Assembly (NCBI GenBank): GCA_024449915.1
Contig: JAMZAV010003128.1
Location: forward strand, 1 to 64,000
Reading direction: 5' to 3'
Source: Sweltsa coloradensis
Taxonomy: Eukaryota; Arthropoda; Insecta; Plecoptera; Chloroperlidae
DNA length: 64,000 nt
The position numbers and the translations under genes are program-made. Shown here piece by piece: positions 1 through 11,639 of this stretch (position 1 is its first letter; each line of letters begins with the position of its first letter). The notes below the pieces were generated by a model. It did not search any database, had not been told where the DNA came from, and saw only the letters and a program-made list of their open reading frames with translations.

Positions 1-911
1 TTAAGATGACGTGACATATGCAGGTAGTTCATATTTTCGTGAGACGTGACATACGCACATTAAAGACAAAACGAACGAAAGTGCATAGTTTAAAGTTAAC
101 CAGAATAATCTTGGATACGCGAAAACAAAACTAGTAGCAAAGCAGATTCATAGTGATTAGTGAACGTTTACTTTACAAAGCGTGGCAATACATTTTTAAT
201 TTAGCTAATTGAGTTGAAGTTTACAATTTTAACCTGTTAGTTAAATTAGGTATGTGCATGGTATTCAAAAAAGTATTGTGGTAGTTAAAATATATTTCTT
301 ATAACAGTCATTTTCCTGTCATCAGGTGTAGTGTATCAATACACTTATTGCCAGATGTACCTTGTTATTTTAACTTACTTTCATTATTTAATCAAACAAG
401 TATAAGAGCTGGAATATTTGGGTTCGAATGCCAGTTGTTTCAGTTTAAATTATATTGGTTTACTTATTAAAATACGATTAAAGTAATTACGATATTCATT
501 TCAGTAAATTATCATGAAATAAATCTTATAAGATTTTTTTAACAAAGCTTTGCCTTCTTGTTTCACTTTGGCTTATTTATCAGTATTGACCTAGACAGAT
601 TTCAACAATTAGACTATTGCAAACATCATTGTTAGGCAAGAAGTTATTGTTTTTGAAAACTAACTTTTGTGCCATAGTCTAGGGATTTAATTATTGATAA
701 CTTCATTTGTTCGTTTGTTTCTTGGTAGAGGTTGCGTAGTTGTGCATTGGAAATGTTTACGTATGGTTTTTAAAGCGTTCCATACTAATGTATTGAAAAC
801 GATAAATCACATATTTCGTGCAAGATGTTAATTTGGCAATAATTTTATAATATATCTAAATTGTTTCATAGCTTCAGTTAAATCCTCGGTTATTGAAATC
901 ATACCTCAATA
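1..911. other. AT-rich stretch, no gene seen
   Basis: This stretch is AT-rich with frequent stops in all frames. A single B-box-like match (GGTTCGAATGCC near 421) has no tRNA-like partner box, so it is not called as a SINE. No splice-flanked open frame or repeat was recognised. Confidence 0.5.
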
Positions 912-1138
912 TTGTTTCCTACTTGTTGTTTAACGATTGAAGTTTGTGAATTGTTCCCCCAACTTCTACCTCAAATTGAAACTGCACTGGCAAGACTGAG
1001 ACTGTGGTCTTGCGCGGTATATTTCTTCGAGTGGCTGTTCGAACAACAAGGCAACCACATCATACAGCAAGCTCTCCCCCAACCCATCACCATCACCCTC
1101 GCGCTCGCCCCAAAGTTTAAAGTAAGGTTAATGCAACG

Positions 1139-1335
1139 ATGCGTACTGATCCGAAGATCCTGCAGACTTCTACAACCTTGCTCATCCTAGAAACTTATCT
1201 ACAGCTGACTATAGCCAGAGTATTTCCCGAAGATAGTCGGGGAATTGATCGAGCTATTCGCTCCCTCGTAAATGGGAATACTCCAGAGAGTACTTTTCAA
1301 AGGGATTACTTGCGCAAATACAAATCGGAGTCTTT
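1139..1335 (+). CDS. Candidate first coding exon, unknown protein
   Basis: A true ATG at 1139 opens a frame of 65 complete codons that stays open exactly to a consensus donor (TTT|GTAAGT at 1335/1336); read-through hits TAA at the donor, as expected of an exon edge. The region from about 930 to 1300 is clearly richer in G+C than its surroundings. The predicted peptide mixes a hydrophobic stretch (residues 13-26) with a charged second half containing FPEDSRGIDRAI and FQRDYLRKYK. No known domain was recognised. A second overlapping frame (912-1121) also ends near a donor-like AAA|GTAAGG, so the true frame is uncertain. It may equally be a chance open frame or a repeat fragment. Confidence 0.25.
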
Positions 1336-3119
1336 GTAAGTTGTTGTTTTGTTTTTATTTGTAAAGAGGAATGGATTTGGATTTGGTATATACATTTGTT
1401 CACAACACAACTAGACACGTATAAAAACTCGCTGATTGGCAGCCGGGGTAGAAAACTAGAAGGAACATAATATAGATATTTTAATTGATTTTGTAATAAT
1501 TTGTAAAACAATAAATATGAACAAATCAAGGGAAAACATGGGTGACAAAAGTAGGACAAGGAATTGCGTGTATTTTTTTTTTTGAATTCGTGACATGGGA
1601 TACTAAACTAACTCATCAACACGGATATTAAAATTTGTTTGTTCTACGCAATATATTATTGAAACAAACCAATATATTACATATTACAAGAACATTGTGC
1701 ATTGTGATGATTATATTTTTATCTTCATTACGAAATCAATTTCTAGGCGATATATTGGACCTCAAAACGTTGTATGATATTTTTCCTATGATATTTAACA
1801 TCTATAGTAGGCTAGATCCCCAGACTCCAATACGTCCGCACAGGCGCGAGCATATAATAAATTGAAGAGTCAATCTAACCTTTTCAAAATGGCGATTTGG
1901 CGTTTCAATTTATGCTTTACATTGTTTCAGAAGCGATTAAGTTTTTATCTGGATTGTTTGATATGGTTTTAGCTTGTGCATCATGGGAATGTACAAACAG
2001 AAACAATAAGACGTTATTGCATAAGGGAATTTAGTAATCATTTGGTGTTAATGTCTAATATGCTCACCTGTCAACTTGACGGCCATCTTTAAAAATATTT
2101 GGGCTACAAATCGCTCCCATCTACTTAACATGCAACCTCACCTTTTCAAGATAACTTCAAATTGTCACGGAAGTGGACCAACACTGGTGATCTAGCCTAC
2201 GATAGATGTTAAATATCATTGTATTTTTCCCTGGTATCCATTTGTAATATAATTACACTTACGCTTTAGCCAACTTAATATTCCTTAACCCAAGTTTTTT
2301 TAATATGCTGTAAATATTTTTTCTGCGTAAAACTTTAAATTTCAGTAAACCTATAGAGGCTTTTTTTAATAATGGCTTTTTATATAACCACACTTGTTTA
2401 TACATATGCGCATTATCTACATAAAACAAACTACACAAGTCTGTTGGAAATAGACTATTATGAATGTACGTAAAAGACGCATTAGGTCGAGTTGAACCTC
2501 AGAACTCCAGAATACTAAGAAAATGGGTCTACATAGTAAAGTGTGCATGCAAAGTACCCACAGTTTGTTTGATCTTGAGAGTGGTTGCAGGTGCCACACA
2601 TGTATCTAATAACGCCTTGGCAATGGAGACGTATGTGCAAAAAACCGCTTCCAAAATGTGCATGGGTTGGGGGGAGCCATACTAAAACAAAACACACACA
2701 TGATACCAGGTGGACTTCGGTGGATGGATGTATTTTCTTATCAACAATAACATTGTAATGATCCAGACCCCGGGAGCAAAGAGGATACGTCCCGATCGAT
2801 GCTAAATCTGTTTTCCAAGTGATGTCCAGCAGTTCGTTCGAGATATTGACCTCTGGAGAGAAAGGTGTTAACTTTTTTCTTCCGGTACGATAGTATAAAA
2901 ATAAGCGACGTGGACTACAGAAAACTACGTGTCTATTCCCTCCAACCCAAATTGAACGTGTTTTCTAGTAAATTCATAAATAACTTGAAAAAAAACCCTA
3001 AAAGTTTTAGGAGAAAGAGATATACAATTTTAGTTTTAGTAAGACTGGCAAGATTCACTAATCAGACTGGTATAAAGTGAGTTACATGTGTTCAAGGGAG
3101 AACATGAGAGTATCAGTTG
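1336..3119. other. Non-coding stretch
   Basis: The sequence is AT-rich with short, overlapping open frames on both strands (for example 2464-2685 plus and 2417-2697 minus) that show no family motif. A 42-codon frame at 2763-2892 and a 71-codon frame at 2865-3080 overlap without sensible splice sites. A stretch near 1805-1830 (ATAGTAGGCTAGATC) recurs in inverted form near 2192-2212, which suggests a small inverted-repeat element between them. Nothing else is supported. Confidence 0.4.
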
Positions 3120-3345
3120 TAGGTTAGGATAGAAGAATCCCGACGAGATGTGTGATCAATGCGACTCCGATTGTGCGTGTGTCACGTCTCGCGAAAAAAA
3201 AAACTAACGTGACTCCGATAGACATACAATTTATTGTAGACACGGATTGACGCTAGGGGTTAGTTAGGGGAATGGGGGGGCTCCACCAGAAAGTTAAGAT
3301 ATTTTTATATTCGGCACCTACACCAACGGGAGTTGAACGCTGGAA
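3120..3345. repeat. Dispersed repeat, copy 1 (GGCACCTACACCAA end box)
   Basis: This interval shares a diverged but ordered set of blocks with 10110-10310: a block around GTCACGTCTCGCG and an A-run, a block with TGACTCCGAT, a G-rich box followed by CTCCACC, and a terminal GGCACCTACACCAA. The end box also occurs alone with CCACC in place of CTACACC near 59993 and 61320. It is probably a short non-autonomous element; no target-site duplication could be fixed. Confidence 0.45.
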
Positions 3346-4820
3346 TAAGTGTACAGTAACGATGAGTTTCGCTCTGTGGTTATTTGGGAACTCCTTATCC
3401 GTGCTTCTTCCAAGACGTGCAAAGAAATATTCTGGGGTTGATCTCTAACAGATAACGACGATATTGCTGTCAAACAACGGTTTTGTTCGTTATGCGGCCA
3501 ATTGCTTTAAAACACAATCACACTTGGCACTTTTTATATTATATTTTTGTTCACTCTATGTTCTTATGCAGTCTCTTATTATAATTTTGAAATATGCTGT
3601 CCCTTCACTATATTAATAATTATATTCGTTTATAATATATCTCCTGATACCAATCAAAAGCGCTGACATAAAATATTGAATAGTAAATTAATCACTAAAG
3701 AAAAATATAAATTGTATAGTACAGTATCATGTACGGATCTAGTATAGAAAGAAATCGTTTCAGAGATCAAGGTTATTTTATTTACCGTTCCTATTATTGA
3801 AGTTTACACGTGTATATGTATTGTCTAGTTGGTTTCAAGGCAACATATCTCATGCTCGATCCCCGGTAGGAATCTATGTAAGTCCTCTCTGATCACGGAA
3901 ACGCATCAATTCAATACGACTCTACATAATTTATGTATTTATGTAATCGGGAAGTTTAGAACCGTCGACCGTGCGGCTCGGTGCACCATACGATGTGCAG
4001 GTCTACCAACCACTGCAAAATCAATTCTGGTAATTGAGGGGACATACTAAGCCCATGCACTCACGTCCAACAACGAGGCTTACGACGAAGTCTGGCATTA
4101 CACCAGACAGCAGAACCTCACTCGGAATGTGAGCACTCACCTGCGAACTAGTGTCGTTTATCATTATCTTAAATATAGATTCATAAAAGCTTAGTCGTGT
4201 ACCATACAGAGCATTTGAATATATTAAGTCATCTTCGTTTGTGGAAGGACACTCATGTTACATGATACGGGGTCTTCAATATAGTGATGTTGTCAACAAA
4301 ATATTGAGGTGAGCCAGTCAAAATTACCTGCCAATGATCAACTGTCAAACGCGGTGGAAAAAATTATATAAATGTGTCGCTTTGATTGAGCTAAAATAAA
4401 ATTATACACTCCAAGCTTTTTTGTGGTATCTGGTTTGGCGGTGCCGCCTCTAAGCTCAAGGTTTTTTGTAAGAGGTTCAAGCATAAAATTATTTCGAAAT
4501 TCTTCTCATCTTGAAACAGATATTTTAATTGATCGTGGATTTTTGTTTGTTACTGTTTTCAGATGCAGGTCAAATCGCTTTGTTACGCCGCTCCGTTACG
4601 GCCGAGGGAACAGATAAGATCTTTAAACAAACCGAAGGCGATGTGGTATAAGTTAATGTATACATCTGTATCTCGCCTTGCTCAATCACTGTCTTTCACT
4701 ACGGCGAGAGACTATAGAGAATGCTACGTTTCGGAGATTACGTGATGTCTAAAACCGAGGGTCAAGGGTAAAATGCATGGACTCGCTTTGATTGACGTGT
4801 CTCTGGCCTTAGCCACCTCG
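3346..4820. other. Non-coding stretch with weak tRNA-like segment
   Basis: No recognisable gene. Near 3822-3867 an A-box-like TGTCTAGTTGG is followed by a B-box-like GCTCGATCCCC, which may be a decayed tRNA-derived SINE head. Open frames at 4423-4617 and 4563-4745 overlap in different frames and show no known motif. Confidence 0.35.
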
Positions 4821-6408
4821 TATAGTCTTCGCCATTTGCTGAGAGCTACCGGCTTTTGCTCTCCGAGTGGGAGGTTGATTGCTACAAGTTGTCGTCTTTT
4901 GTGCGATCCGTGTAAACAGTGACGAAAACTCCGCACTACCGGGAGGCTAAAAATAATGTGTACCGGATGAATAAAAACAACCAAGAAAAACTTTGAAATG
5001 TATAGATAGCTGATGAAAAAACGTAAATGAAGAATACAATTATTATGATTATCACGATTAAAATGCTGTTTCCCTAAACATCGCATTGGGCATACTAAAA
5101 TGTAAATACATTTAAACACACGCTACGATCTATGCATCCTCGTCTTCGCCGGAAGATGTATTGCTGTCGGTGTCGTCTTGAAGGTTTATTATAATGTTAT
5201 CATCGTTGAAATTGTCCCAATTTGCGTATGATAGCTCTACTTTTTCAGTATGCTGTGCGCATTTCAACCACAAATCTCGCCCGATTTTGCTTTCTTCCCG
5301 TCGTATTGTGTCCACTACTACCGCGTTAACTCCGGGCGACTTGTTGCGTCTTACAGCTTGTTTTAAATTACTCCACACCATTTCATTGGGGTTCAATATG
5401 CAATAATAAGGAGGGAGTCTAACAACTTTATGGCCAAGTGTCTCTGCTAATTGGTCAATCACATACCGTCGCGGAATATTTGCAAGTTTTACCAATTGTA
5501 GCAGCACGGGTCTGGTCAGGATTGGATTTGGGATAACTATATTATTTTCGGTCATTAACACGCATTAAACATAACACTGAGCTATTACAACTACACTTCA
5601 TACTTTATAGTCAAATCACACACACAAAAATGAGTTTCGTCTTTGGTATTTCAGAGTTTAACTATACATACATAGGCCTACACAAACTTTAAATAAATAA
5701 AGTTGAAAGCTTACACCATCGTTTGTTGCCGTCTACAATGTCACCTCATAAACCAACTTTGTACGGAACAAGCCAACCAACTGAACACTCTTCTAGCACC
5801 ATTTACACTATTAAAAATTTCGTTTTAAAACAAAGAAACAACTAGTTTACCACTATTATCACACACCAAAATGTATTACAGACCATCGCGTTAGAACAAC
5901 TGGCACATTGGAGTGCCAGACAACGACTGGAAACAAACAACGGAAACAATATTGACAAACATTTAGGGATTTTGTGCATCCTTCTCCACCTACACATAAC
6001 AACTCTAAAATGTTGCAAAAACAACCCTTGGTCGTGTTCGTCTGTCTGAGTCAGTCATTCAACACACTCGCATGATTCGTTTCTTCCATCTGCTAATCCT
6101 AAACTGCAAAAAACCATAAAGGGATTCCATTTACTTCTCGAGATAGAAGTGAAGATAATATGACCTTGCTTTTAAAAGTCTGTGTTCGAACAGGAAACCC
6201 CAATTTCCTCCCCCCTCTTCACTCAATAGATTCAGGATGACCAAAAAGACAACAACCTTTCGTTTTAACACTTATGATTTCGTTGAGTTTATTTCAGATA
6301 CTCTTGTAGCCGCCAATTTACTTGTCAACATGTTGAAAGGTTAGAGATACAAGAGGATTTACAGTCAAAGACTTTTCCGGTAGCTCTCAGCAAATGGCGA
6401 AGACTATA
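4821..6408. repeat. 32-bp perfect inverted repeat flanking a transposase remnant
   Basis: Positions 4821-4852 and 6377-6408 are exact reverse complements over 32 bases (outer edge TATAGTCTTCGCC, inner edge AGCTACCGG). Identity stops abruptly on both sides. The pair brackets the Tc1-like transposase remnant at 5130-5561 with a total span of 1588 bp, close to the usual size of Tc1/mariner elements. The outer flanks are not TA on either side, so the repeats could be internal parts of the element or an unrelated insertion pair. Confidence 0.5.
5130..5561 (-). pseudogene. Tc1/mariner-like transposase, C-terminal DDE remnant
   Basis: The 143-residue frame contains the C-terminal part of a Tc1-like DDE (DDE_3-type) endonuclease. 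The strongest signals are residues 34-44 (VIDQLAETLGH), followed by VVRLPPYYCILNPNEMVW (residues 46-63), where E60 fits the third catalytic acidic residue, and then NLKQAVRRNK. The tail is acidic (DDTDSNTSSGEDEDA). Family members are usually about 340 residues; the N-terminal helix-turn-helix and the first two catalytic aspartates are missing here, and the upstream (higher-coordinate) DNA has no matching frame. The frame starts at GTG with ATG at codon 3, which is probably not a genuine start. It is best read as a 5'-truncated dead transposase; an exon of a domesticated gene behind an unseen intron is a less likely alternative. Confidence 0.75.
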
Positions 6409-7982
6409 ACCATCCATAGCTTCCGGAATTATACACCTCGGTTTTATCAAGCGCCGTCATCTGAAATTAGCAGGTAATGTCACTGCGTGCATCTTTCGGC
6501 TCGCCCGGGCATAGCCTTCCTTCCCTTCTATTATGTCTGGTGACTGACCGATGACTTTCCAAGGGCTTTTACCTCGACTGCATAGCTTTCTAGGAACACG
6601 GTTTGCGTGTTTTTCCTTTATTTATTTATTTCAAAAGTGAATTTAATCGTAGCTCGTGGCGTGACTATAGATAGCGGTCGTATATTACAGCTACTGTGAG
6701 CGGATAGGGTCGGCCGTTCAAGAGTTCGCCCGTTCACGGGACGAAATCCACTTTCGAAATTCTGATTTTGCAGCGCTAAAACTACGTTTAGGGGCGCAAT
6801 ATGAATTTTCCTCTCATAATATATACAATGTCCGTGTGTATAATTAAAAACGCAATGTGTATGACACAGAGTTCCCAGCAGCGAACTTATTCAACTAAGG
6901 CTATCTGCTTTGAGAGGCATTAGTAACCACTTTTTAAGAGCGTAAAAGCTGCCAGAATGTTTTTTAGACGGACAATAAAAGGTAGGGTAATTATGTACAT
7001 AAAAAGATAGGTCCAAGTAGCATTTCATCATTTGTTTCCTCCGCATTGGACTGTGAAGGTGGTAGGTGGTACACACTGAAAAATGCTTGTACGACTGTCC
7101 GACACTCGAGATTGCTAGTGATGATAGACAAAGCTGTAACGTTCTGGATTATAGAGCAATGAGAGTTATCAGTTATCTATCACTGATGCATTATGTTTGC
7201 AATTTTGCCCATAAAGATAGTCAACGTATGTTCAGGCCGGAAAAATGTGGATAAACCTTATACTAATTTGAAACAAAAATGCATCATTTTTTACAGAAAC
7301 GAGCTTCATTAAAATAAAGTAACATCACAATTCATAGATGCGAGACAAGACCACGAAATATAAGTACCTCAAAAAATATGATCGTGTGTCTGTAGTTTGA
7401 GCTTGCGAGTTATCAAATATAGCCTACATCAGTCTTTTTGGGACTTTTATTCAAGTAACACGGTTCAAGAGACTATACCCATTGTAAAGAAATGTCTCAC
7501 AAACATTTGCTTTATGCTGTTTGAAGCGCTAAAAAGATTTTCTTTGCCGTATCATGTCGAGTATAGAACGATAGAAATCTAAAAATACCGCGTATGCTGT
7601 TTGGTCAGCTTTGAGAAGGTTTACTTCAACACAATCTCGTTTGTGGGTTTCACGTTTGAGTGGAACCGTTTTGTAAAATCACAAAATGTCTTTGATATAA
7701 ATATAAAACAATTTGAGCTGAGGTCTGGTCAATGCATCTACTCACATGTAACAGTTGTATAAAGAGAGTAAAAAACTAGAATTCACATTGAATGTGTATT
7801 AAACTTTGTGGCTTGCTCTATCAATTAATTGCCGTCGTGTGGTTAACGAATACACTGTAACAATAATCGTATATTTATGATAACATAGCAATTAAAAAAG
7901 GAATAACAAATATGAATTGCGTAAGGCAAGGCAAGATAACACCAATTTGGTCTTACATGAAATGCTTATTTTCGACTTGCAG
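6409..7982. other. Non-coding stretch
   Basis: AT-rich DNA with only short unrelated open frames (6891-7076 minus, 7066-7254 plus, 7397-7582 plus). No domain, repeat or RNA gene was recognised. The last 20 bases form a fair splice acceptor for the candidate exon that follows. Confidence 0.45.
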
Positions 7983-8115
7983 AAATTAAGCCCTGGGTTT
8001 TCGCCCAGACTTCTCAAAGTTTCAACCCCAAGATAGAAGATAGCCTCGAAGCAAGTAAGCACGATGAGGCGAGAAGTAATCAAGGCGAAATCGAAGATCG
8101 TCCACCAACAGAAAG
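7983..8115 (+). CDS. Candidate internal exon, unknown protein
   Basis: A 133-nt stretch is bounded by a plausible acceptor (TTCGACTTGCAG|AAATTAAG) and a strong donor (GAAAG|GTAAGG). Only one of the three plus frames is open through it: two bases, 43 codons, two bases. Read-through stops at the TAA created at the donor. The peptide is hydrophilic and acidic, with KIEDSLEASKHDEARSNQGE. G+C is higher than in the flanks. The complementary strand also has a 98-residue open frame (7892-8188), which weakens the case because high G+C alone opens both strands. No family was recognised. No partner exon was identified. Confidence 0.3.
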
Positions 8116-10109
8116 GTAAGGGTGGATCAGGGGAGTTGATTTCCTCTCGGACAAAATCCTTAAGAATCTTTAATACGTCTCTATCCAATGAACAAAACCC
8201 CTGGGCTCACAAATTCGAATCCAAATTCCCCCAGTGTTGATGGTCTTCAAATGATTCCACTTTAAGAGCTGTTCTAATACTGACGTCGGGGCGCCAGATT
8301 ACCTACGACGTCGACGCCGTCGTCGTCTGCTGACTCATGGTCATCATCTGGTCAAAGCGAGGGGAAGGAAACTGGTCATCAAGAAAACACGGCTCGTCAG
8401 CCGTTTGTCAGGCGAGATAAGAGCCCGGACACTTGATTAAACGAGATTAAATGTTGTCGTCTGAACTTAGTGAGGCGTGAAAATAGTCCCTGGCAAAAGT
8501 GTGCACCTTTGAGGAAATTCAATATTAAACCTCTACCTCATAACGAAGTCAGGATTAAACCTGCGTTTGCACAAACACATTCGTAGCCCAAAGTATTGTC
8601 ATTATCCATCCAATGAATGATGGTTTAACACCGGAGTTTGATTCGCAGTAAAATAATTTTAAACTCATTGGCGTAATTCATCAGTTCAGTTCATCAGATA
8701 TATACCGATGCACAGCAGCAGACATATTACATAAAACACGCCTAGGACTATAGGAGACTAACCGTTCCTGCAATAACACTTCTGCCAGGCTGCATAAGGT
8801 TGCTCATTGTTGTAAATCATCCACGTATTTTGCCTCTCGATTCAACAGATTGTATTGACACCATCAAAATATAACAAGGGATGCAGTGACTTGTAAGGGG
8901 TGTGTTTGATCCTTGCTTTACATTTTACTTTTTGTTAGTATATGTTAAATTATGACGCTTTTGTACTGCATGGCCACGTCGAAAGTTTGGGACGAACTCT
9001 TTTTGTGACGTTTATAGGTTCATAGATAAAATAAGGAGACACAGTCGTTTCTGAAATGCAACTTAATTACGTTTTCCCGTTTAATATTAAGTATTTCCAC
9101 CTACTATTTTTAATTTTTTGTAGGAATGGTTGTGTAACAAGTGGCTACTAAACAAGTCAAAGAATGTCGAATGTAGTTGACCACCGCTTACTATAATTTA
9201 TAATATTATTATTCTATTTTATGTCTTCAGATTCAAGCTCTAGCGGTGTTCCATGGAACCTCAAGGTTGATTTGGGAGTGGTTCGCCGAATCTCAGCTAA
9301 GAGATTCCAAGGGCGGATTTCAAATGTAATGCCTGATAAAAGTATTCTAGATAAAATGTTTAAAATGCACACTTTCATCAACTCGCGTGCATGCATGTAA
9401 TTATAACTCAATGCTATGAGTAGAAGAGAGAGAAGGATATTTAGATGAAAATAGCAACATCACGCAAATTTCATGTTTAGATATCAAAATATTTAATGAA
9501 TATTCAACATAGGGCCTATTCGTAACAATCACGTGGGTTGTTTCATAAGATAGTTCTGTGAATATAAACATGATGTCAGAACTTAAAACAGCTATGAATT
9601 CAGGCAAATATACAGTAAAAAACAATTAATAAATTGAATTGACCACAAGTTATCGTTTAAATAAAACTGTATTCATAGAATCAATGCAAATTTACTTTTT
9701 AAGATCTTCTCAATTTGCATATTTTACGGTTTTTATCGTGAAAATTAATCGGTGATATTTGGTACCGTTATAAGAAGCCAAGCAAATGATAAACAAGAAT
9801 GGAGCGAAACTAGTGCTTAAATAAAAATCTGCGGTTGAAAACATAGGGTACCTTGAACTCAATATGTATATCAAGATGAAAAACCATGTGCTCCAAGAAC
9901 AGCTGCTCAAGTCATGATAGTCTTCAGATTGAAATATTTTGTGTTTCCCGGAGAAAACCACAATTACTTGTGATCGCAGATTTTTTATTTTATCATTATT
10001 ATATAGGTTTGAAAGTGTTTTCATAAACCCGACTTTGAATTCAACAGTAATGCCCCTTCGTTGAGGCATCCTTCAGGTAGAACGTATTATATCGAGCAAT
10101 ACTCCCCTA
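8116..10109. other. Non-coding stretch with a GC-rich patch at 8280-8460
   Basis: The patch at about 8280-8460 is GC-rich and contains TGACGTCGG, TGACTCA (AP-1-like), several TGGTCA words, GATAAG, and CACTTGATTAA (NK-homeodomain-like). Clustering of such words is compatible with an enhancer, but it is inference from short motifs. The rest is AT-rich; open frames at 9214-9625 and 9710-10069 (minus) show no domain. Confidence 0.3.
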
Positions 10110-10310
10110 TTTGCATAACTTTTCTGTCCATCCGTGTTAGTCTGCGCGCATGTCACATCTCTTAAAAAACCGAACATGACCTCCGATTAACACGAGGTTT
10201 TTGTCGTCATTTCTCTACTACAACCATGTCAGTGAATGGTTGTCAGAAGGGCGGGGCTATAGCCCCACCTAATGATGAATTTGCGATAAACCCGGCACCT
10301 ACACCAAAGA
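10110..10310. repeat. Dispersed repeat, copy 2 (GGCACCTACACCAA end box)
   Basis: The block order matches 3120-3345: a GTCACATCTC block, an A-run, GACCTCCGATTAACAC, a G-rich box (GGCGGGGCTATAGCCCCACC, itself partly palindromic) and the terminal GGCACCTACACCAA. Divergence is high between the copies, so the family is old or sampled from different subfamilies. Confidence 0.45.
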
Positions 10311-11366
10311 CAAAACAATAATATTTGGGCTCCCATTTGCATCCATTTGAATGCATTATTATTAAAATTCTTTTTTCATTTATGTGTATTATAAAAAAAA
10401 TGTATTGAAGAAAATTCTAACGTTACAAGATTGTACTGTTCCGTACAGTTAAAAATAACTTGAAAGCAGCACAGTAGCAAGATTGACCGGGGTCTATACG
10501 TAAGCCAGATAATTCAAGATTGTGGATATAGAAAAAATGAAAAGAAAAGCTAAATAGAACGAGACTAAGATTTGCAATAATAATAAAGCTTAGGAAATTT
10601 TGTCTTTGGAATAAAAGCTTCAATTTAAGTAAAATTTCAAATTCAATATACACTACTAAAACAATTTTTTCTGATTTTTTGGCATTGTTTTTGCATTTTT
10701 TACTCAAAATACTAGAGATTTACAAAATTTCCGGGAAAAACGATGTTATTAATTTTTACCACTTTAAGCCTTTTTTTCAGATTTGTATTTTCAATCTTCT
10801 CTCAAAAAATCACTTTTTATCACATGGCATGGGGGAAAAATGCATTTATTTTTAATTTACATTTTTTTAAATGGGTCAAATTAAAAAAAAGTATTATGTA
10901 CCCGGATTCAAATTTGAAAATTGACTCTCACATTTACCGTATGCTTGACCTAATGTAATGACCTTAGAGGGCGACCTGGTATTATCCTAGAAGCGTTGGC
11001 CTTTATTAAAGGTATTTAAATATTTGATAATTAATTTTCGATTAATATTTATTCCATTAATACCAGTGTCTGAGAGTGGTGACCTTGAAATGACATTCAA
11101 CTAGAATTTTACTTTTGACCTCAAAATAAATAAGTAGTTGGCTTCTAATATTAAAGCTAGTTTTGAAATACAATAAAATACATTTAAAAAATCTCAATAT
11201 ATTAGAATTATTTTTTACCAAAAGTCTCCAGGGTTACCTAATTTGTAAACACGCACTTCTTTGTTTACGTTTTGTTTTTGACAACTGACTCGTCAGCTGT
11301 CAAATGTGTTCAACTTATTTTGAGCAATGCAATCTATTTTCATTGAATTTTACAGTTGTCAACAAG
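10311..11366. other. AT-rich upstream region of the kinase exon
   Basis: Very AT-rich DNA with T-rich and A-rich runs (10370-10900). From about 11255 the composition changes and contains TGACAACTGACTCGTCAGC and CGTCAGCTGTCA. This is where a TATA-less promoter and 5' UTR of the exon at 11505 would be expected, but no initiator is decisive. Confidence 0.35.
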
Positions 11367-11417
11367 ATGGCTTCGAATTTGTGTCAGTGTTTTACTTTGT
11401 GCAACACGTGTGTGTGA
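11367..11417 (+). CDS. Upstream ORF in the putative kinase 5' leader
   Basis: A 16-codon frame plus stop begins at an ATG in a good initiation context (AACAAGATGG) and encodes a Cys-rich peptide (MASNLCQCFTLCNTCV). It ends 87 bases before the kinase start codon. If the transcript starts upstream of 11367 it would act as a uORF dampening kinase translation; if transcription starts downstream it is meaningless. No transcript evidence is available. Confidence 0.3.
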   Translation: MASNLCQCFTLCNTCV

Positions 11418-11504
11418 CATTTGGTTCCCTAGTATTTGTGATTTGTGTTTTTAAGTTGTAGTGTATTGATTTTGTTTTGCGTGTGTTTTTAAAAGATCCA
11501 TACA

Positions 11505-11639
11505 ATGTCAACAACAGATTCAAAAACAAACTCTAAAAATGTACTCAAGATTGGTTTATACAAAATGACTGGAAAACAGCTGGGAAAAGGAAATTTCGCG
11601 CGAGTGGCAGAGGCGCAACATTCGCTGCTCAACGAAAAG
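11505..11639 (+). CDS. First coding exon of an AMPK-related Ser/Thr protein kinase
   Basis: The exon encodes 45 residues from ATG to a phase-0 splice donor (GAAAAG|GTAGGA). After a Ser/Thr/Lys-rich leader (residues 2-12), residues 14-37 read as the start of a kinase domain: LKIGLYKMTGKQ leads into LGKGNFARVAEA, which matches the glycine-rich ATP-binding loop (GxGxFxxV) of CAMK/AMPK-like kinases. The exon stops after HSLLNEK, just where the family continues with the VAIK strand that carries the catalytic lysine, so exon 2 should begin with that motif. The unspliced frame stops at TAA seven codons past the donor. Spacing and wording resemble the HUNK, NIM1 and SIK branches; SNRK and SIK themselves fit less well, so no subfamily or symbol is given. 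A short uORF lies upstream. No downstream kinase exon was recognised in the window. Confidence 0.75.

Noticed and set aside
4724..5119. 131-codon open frame on the minus strand
   Set aside because: No domain, a TTG-type or weak start, and it overlaps an inverted-repeat arm; the residues look like translated non-coding DNA.
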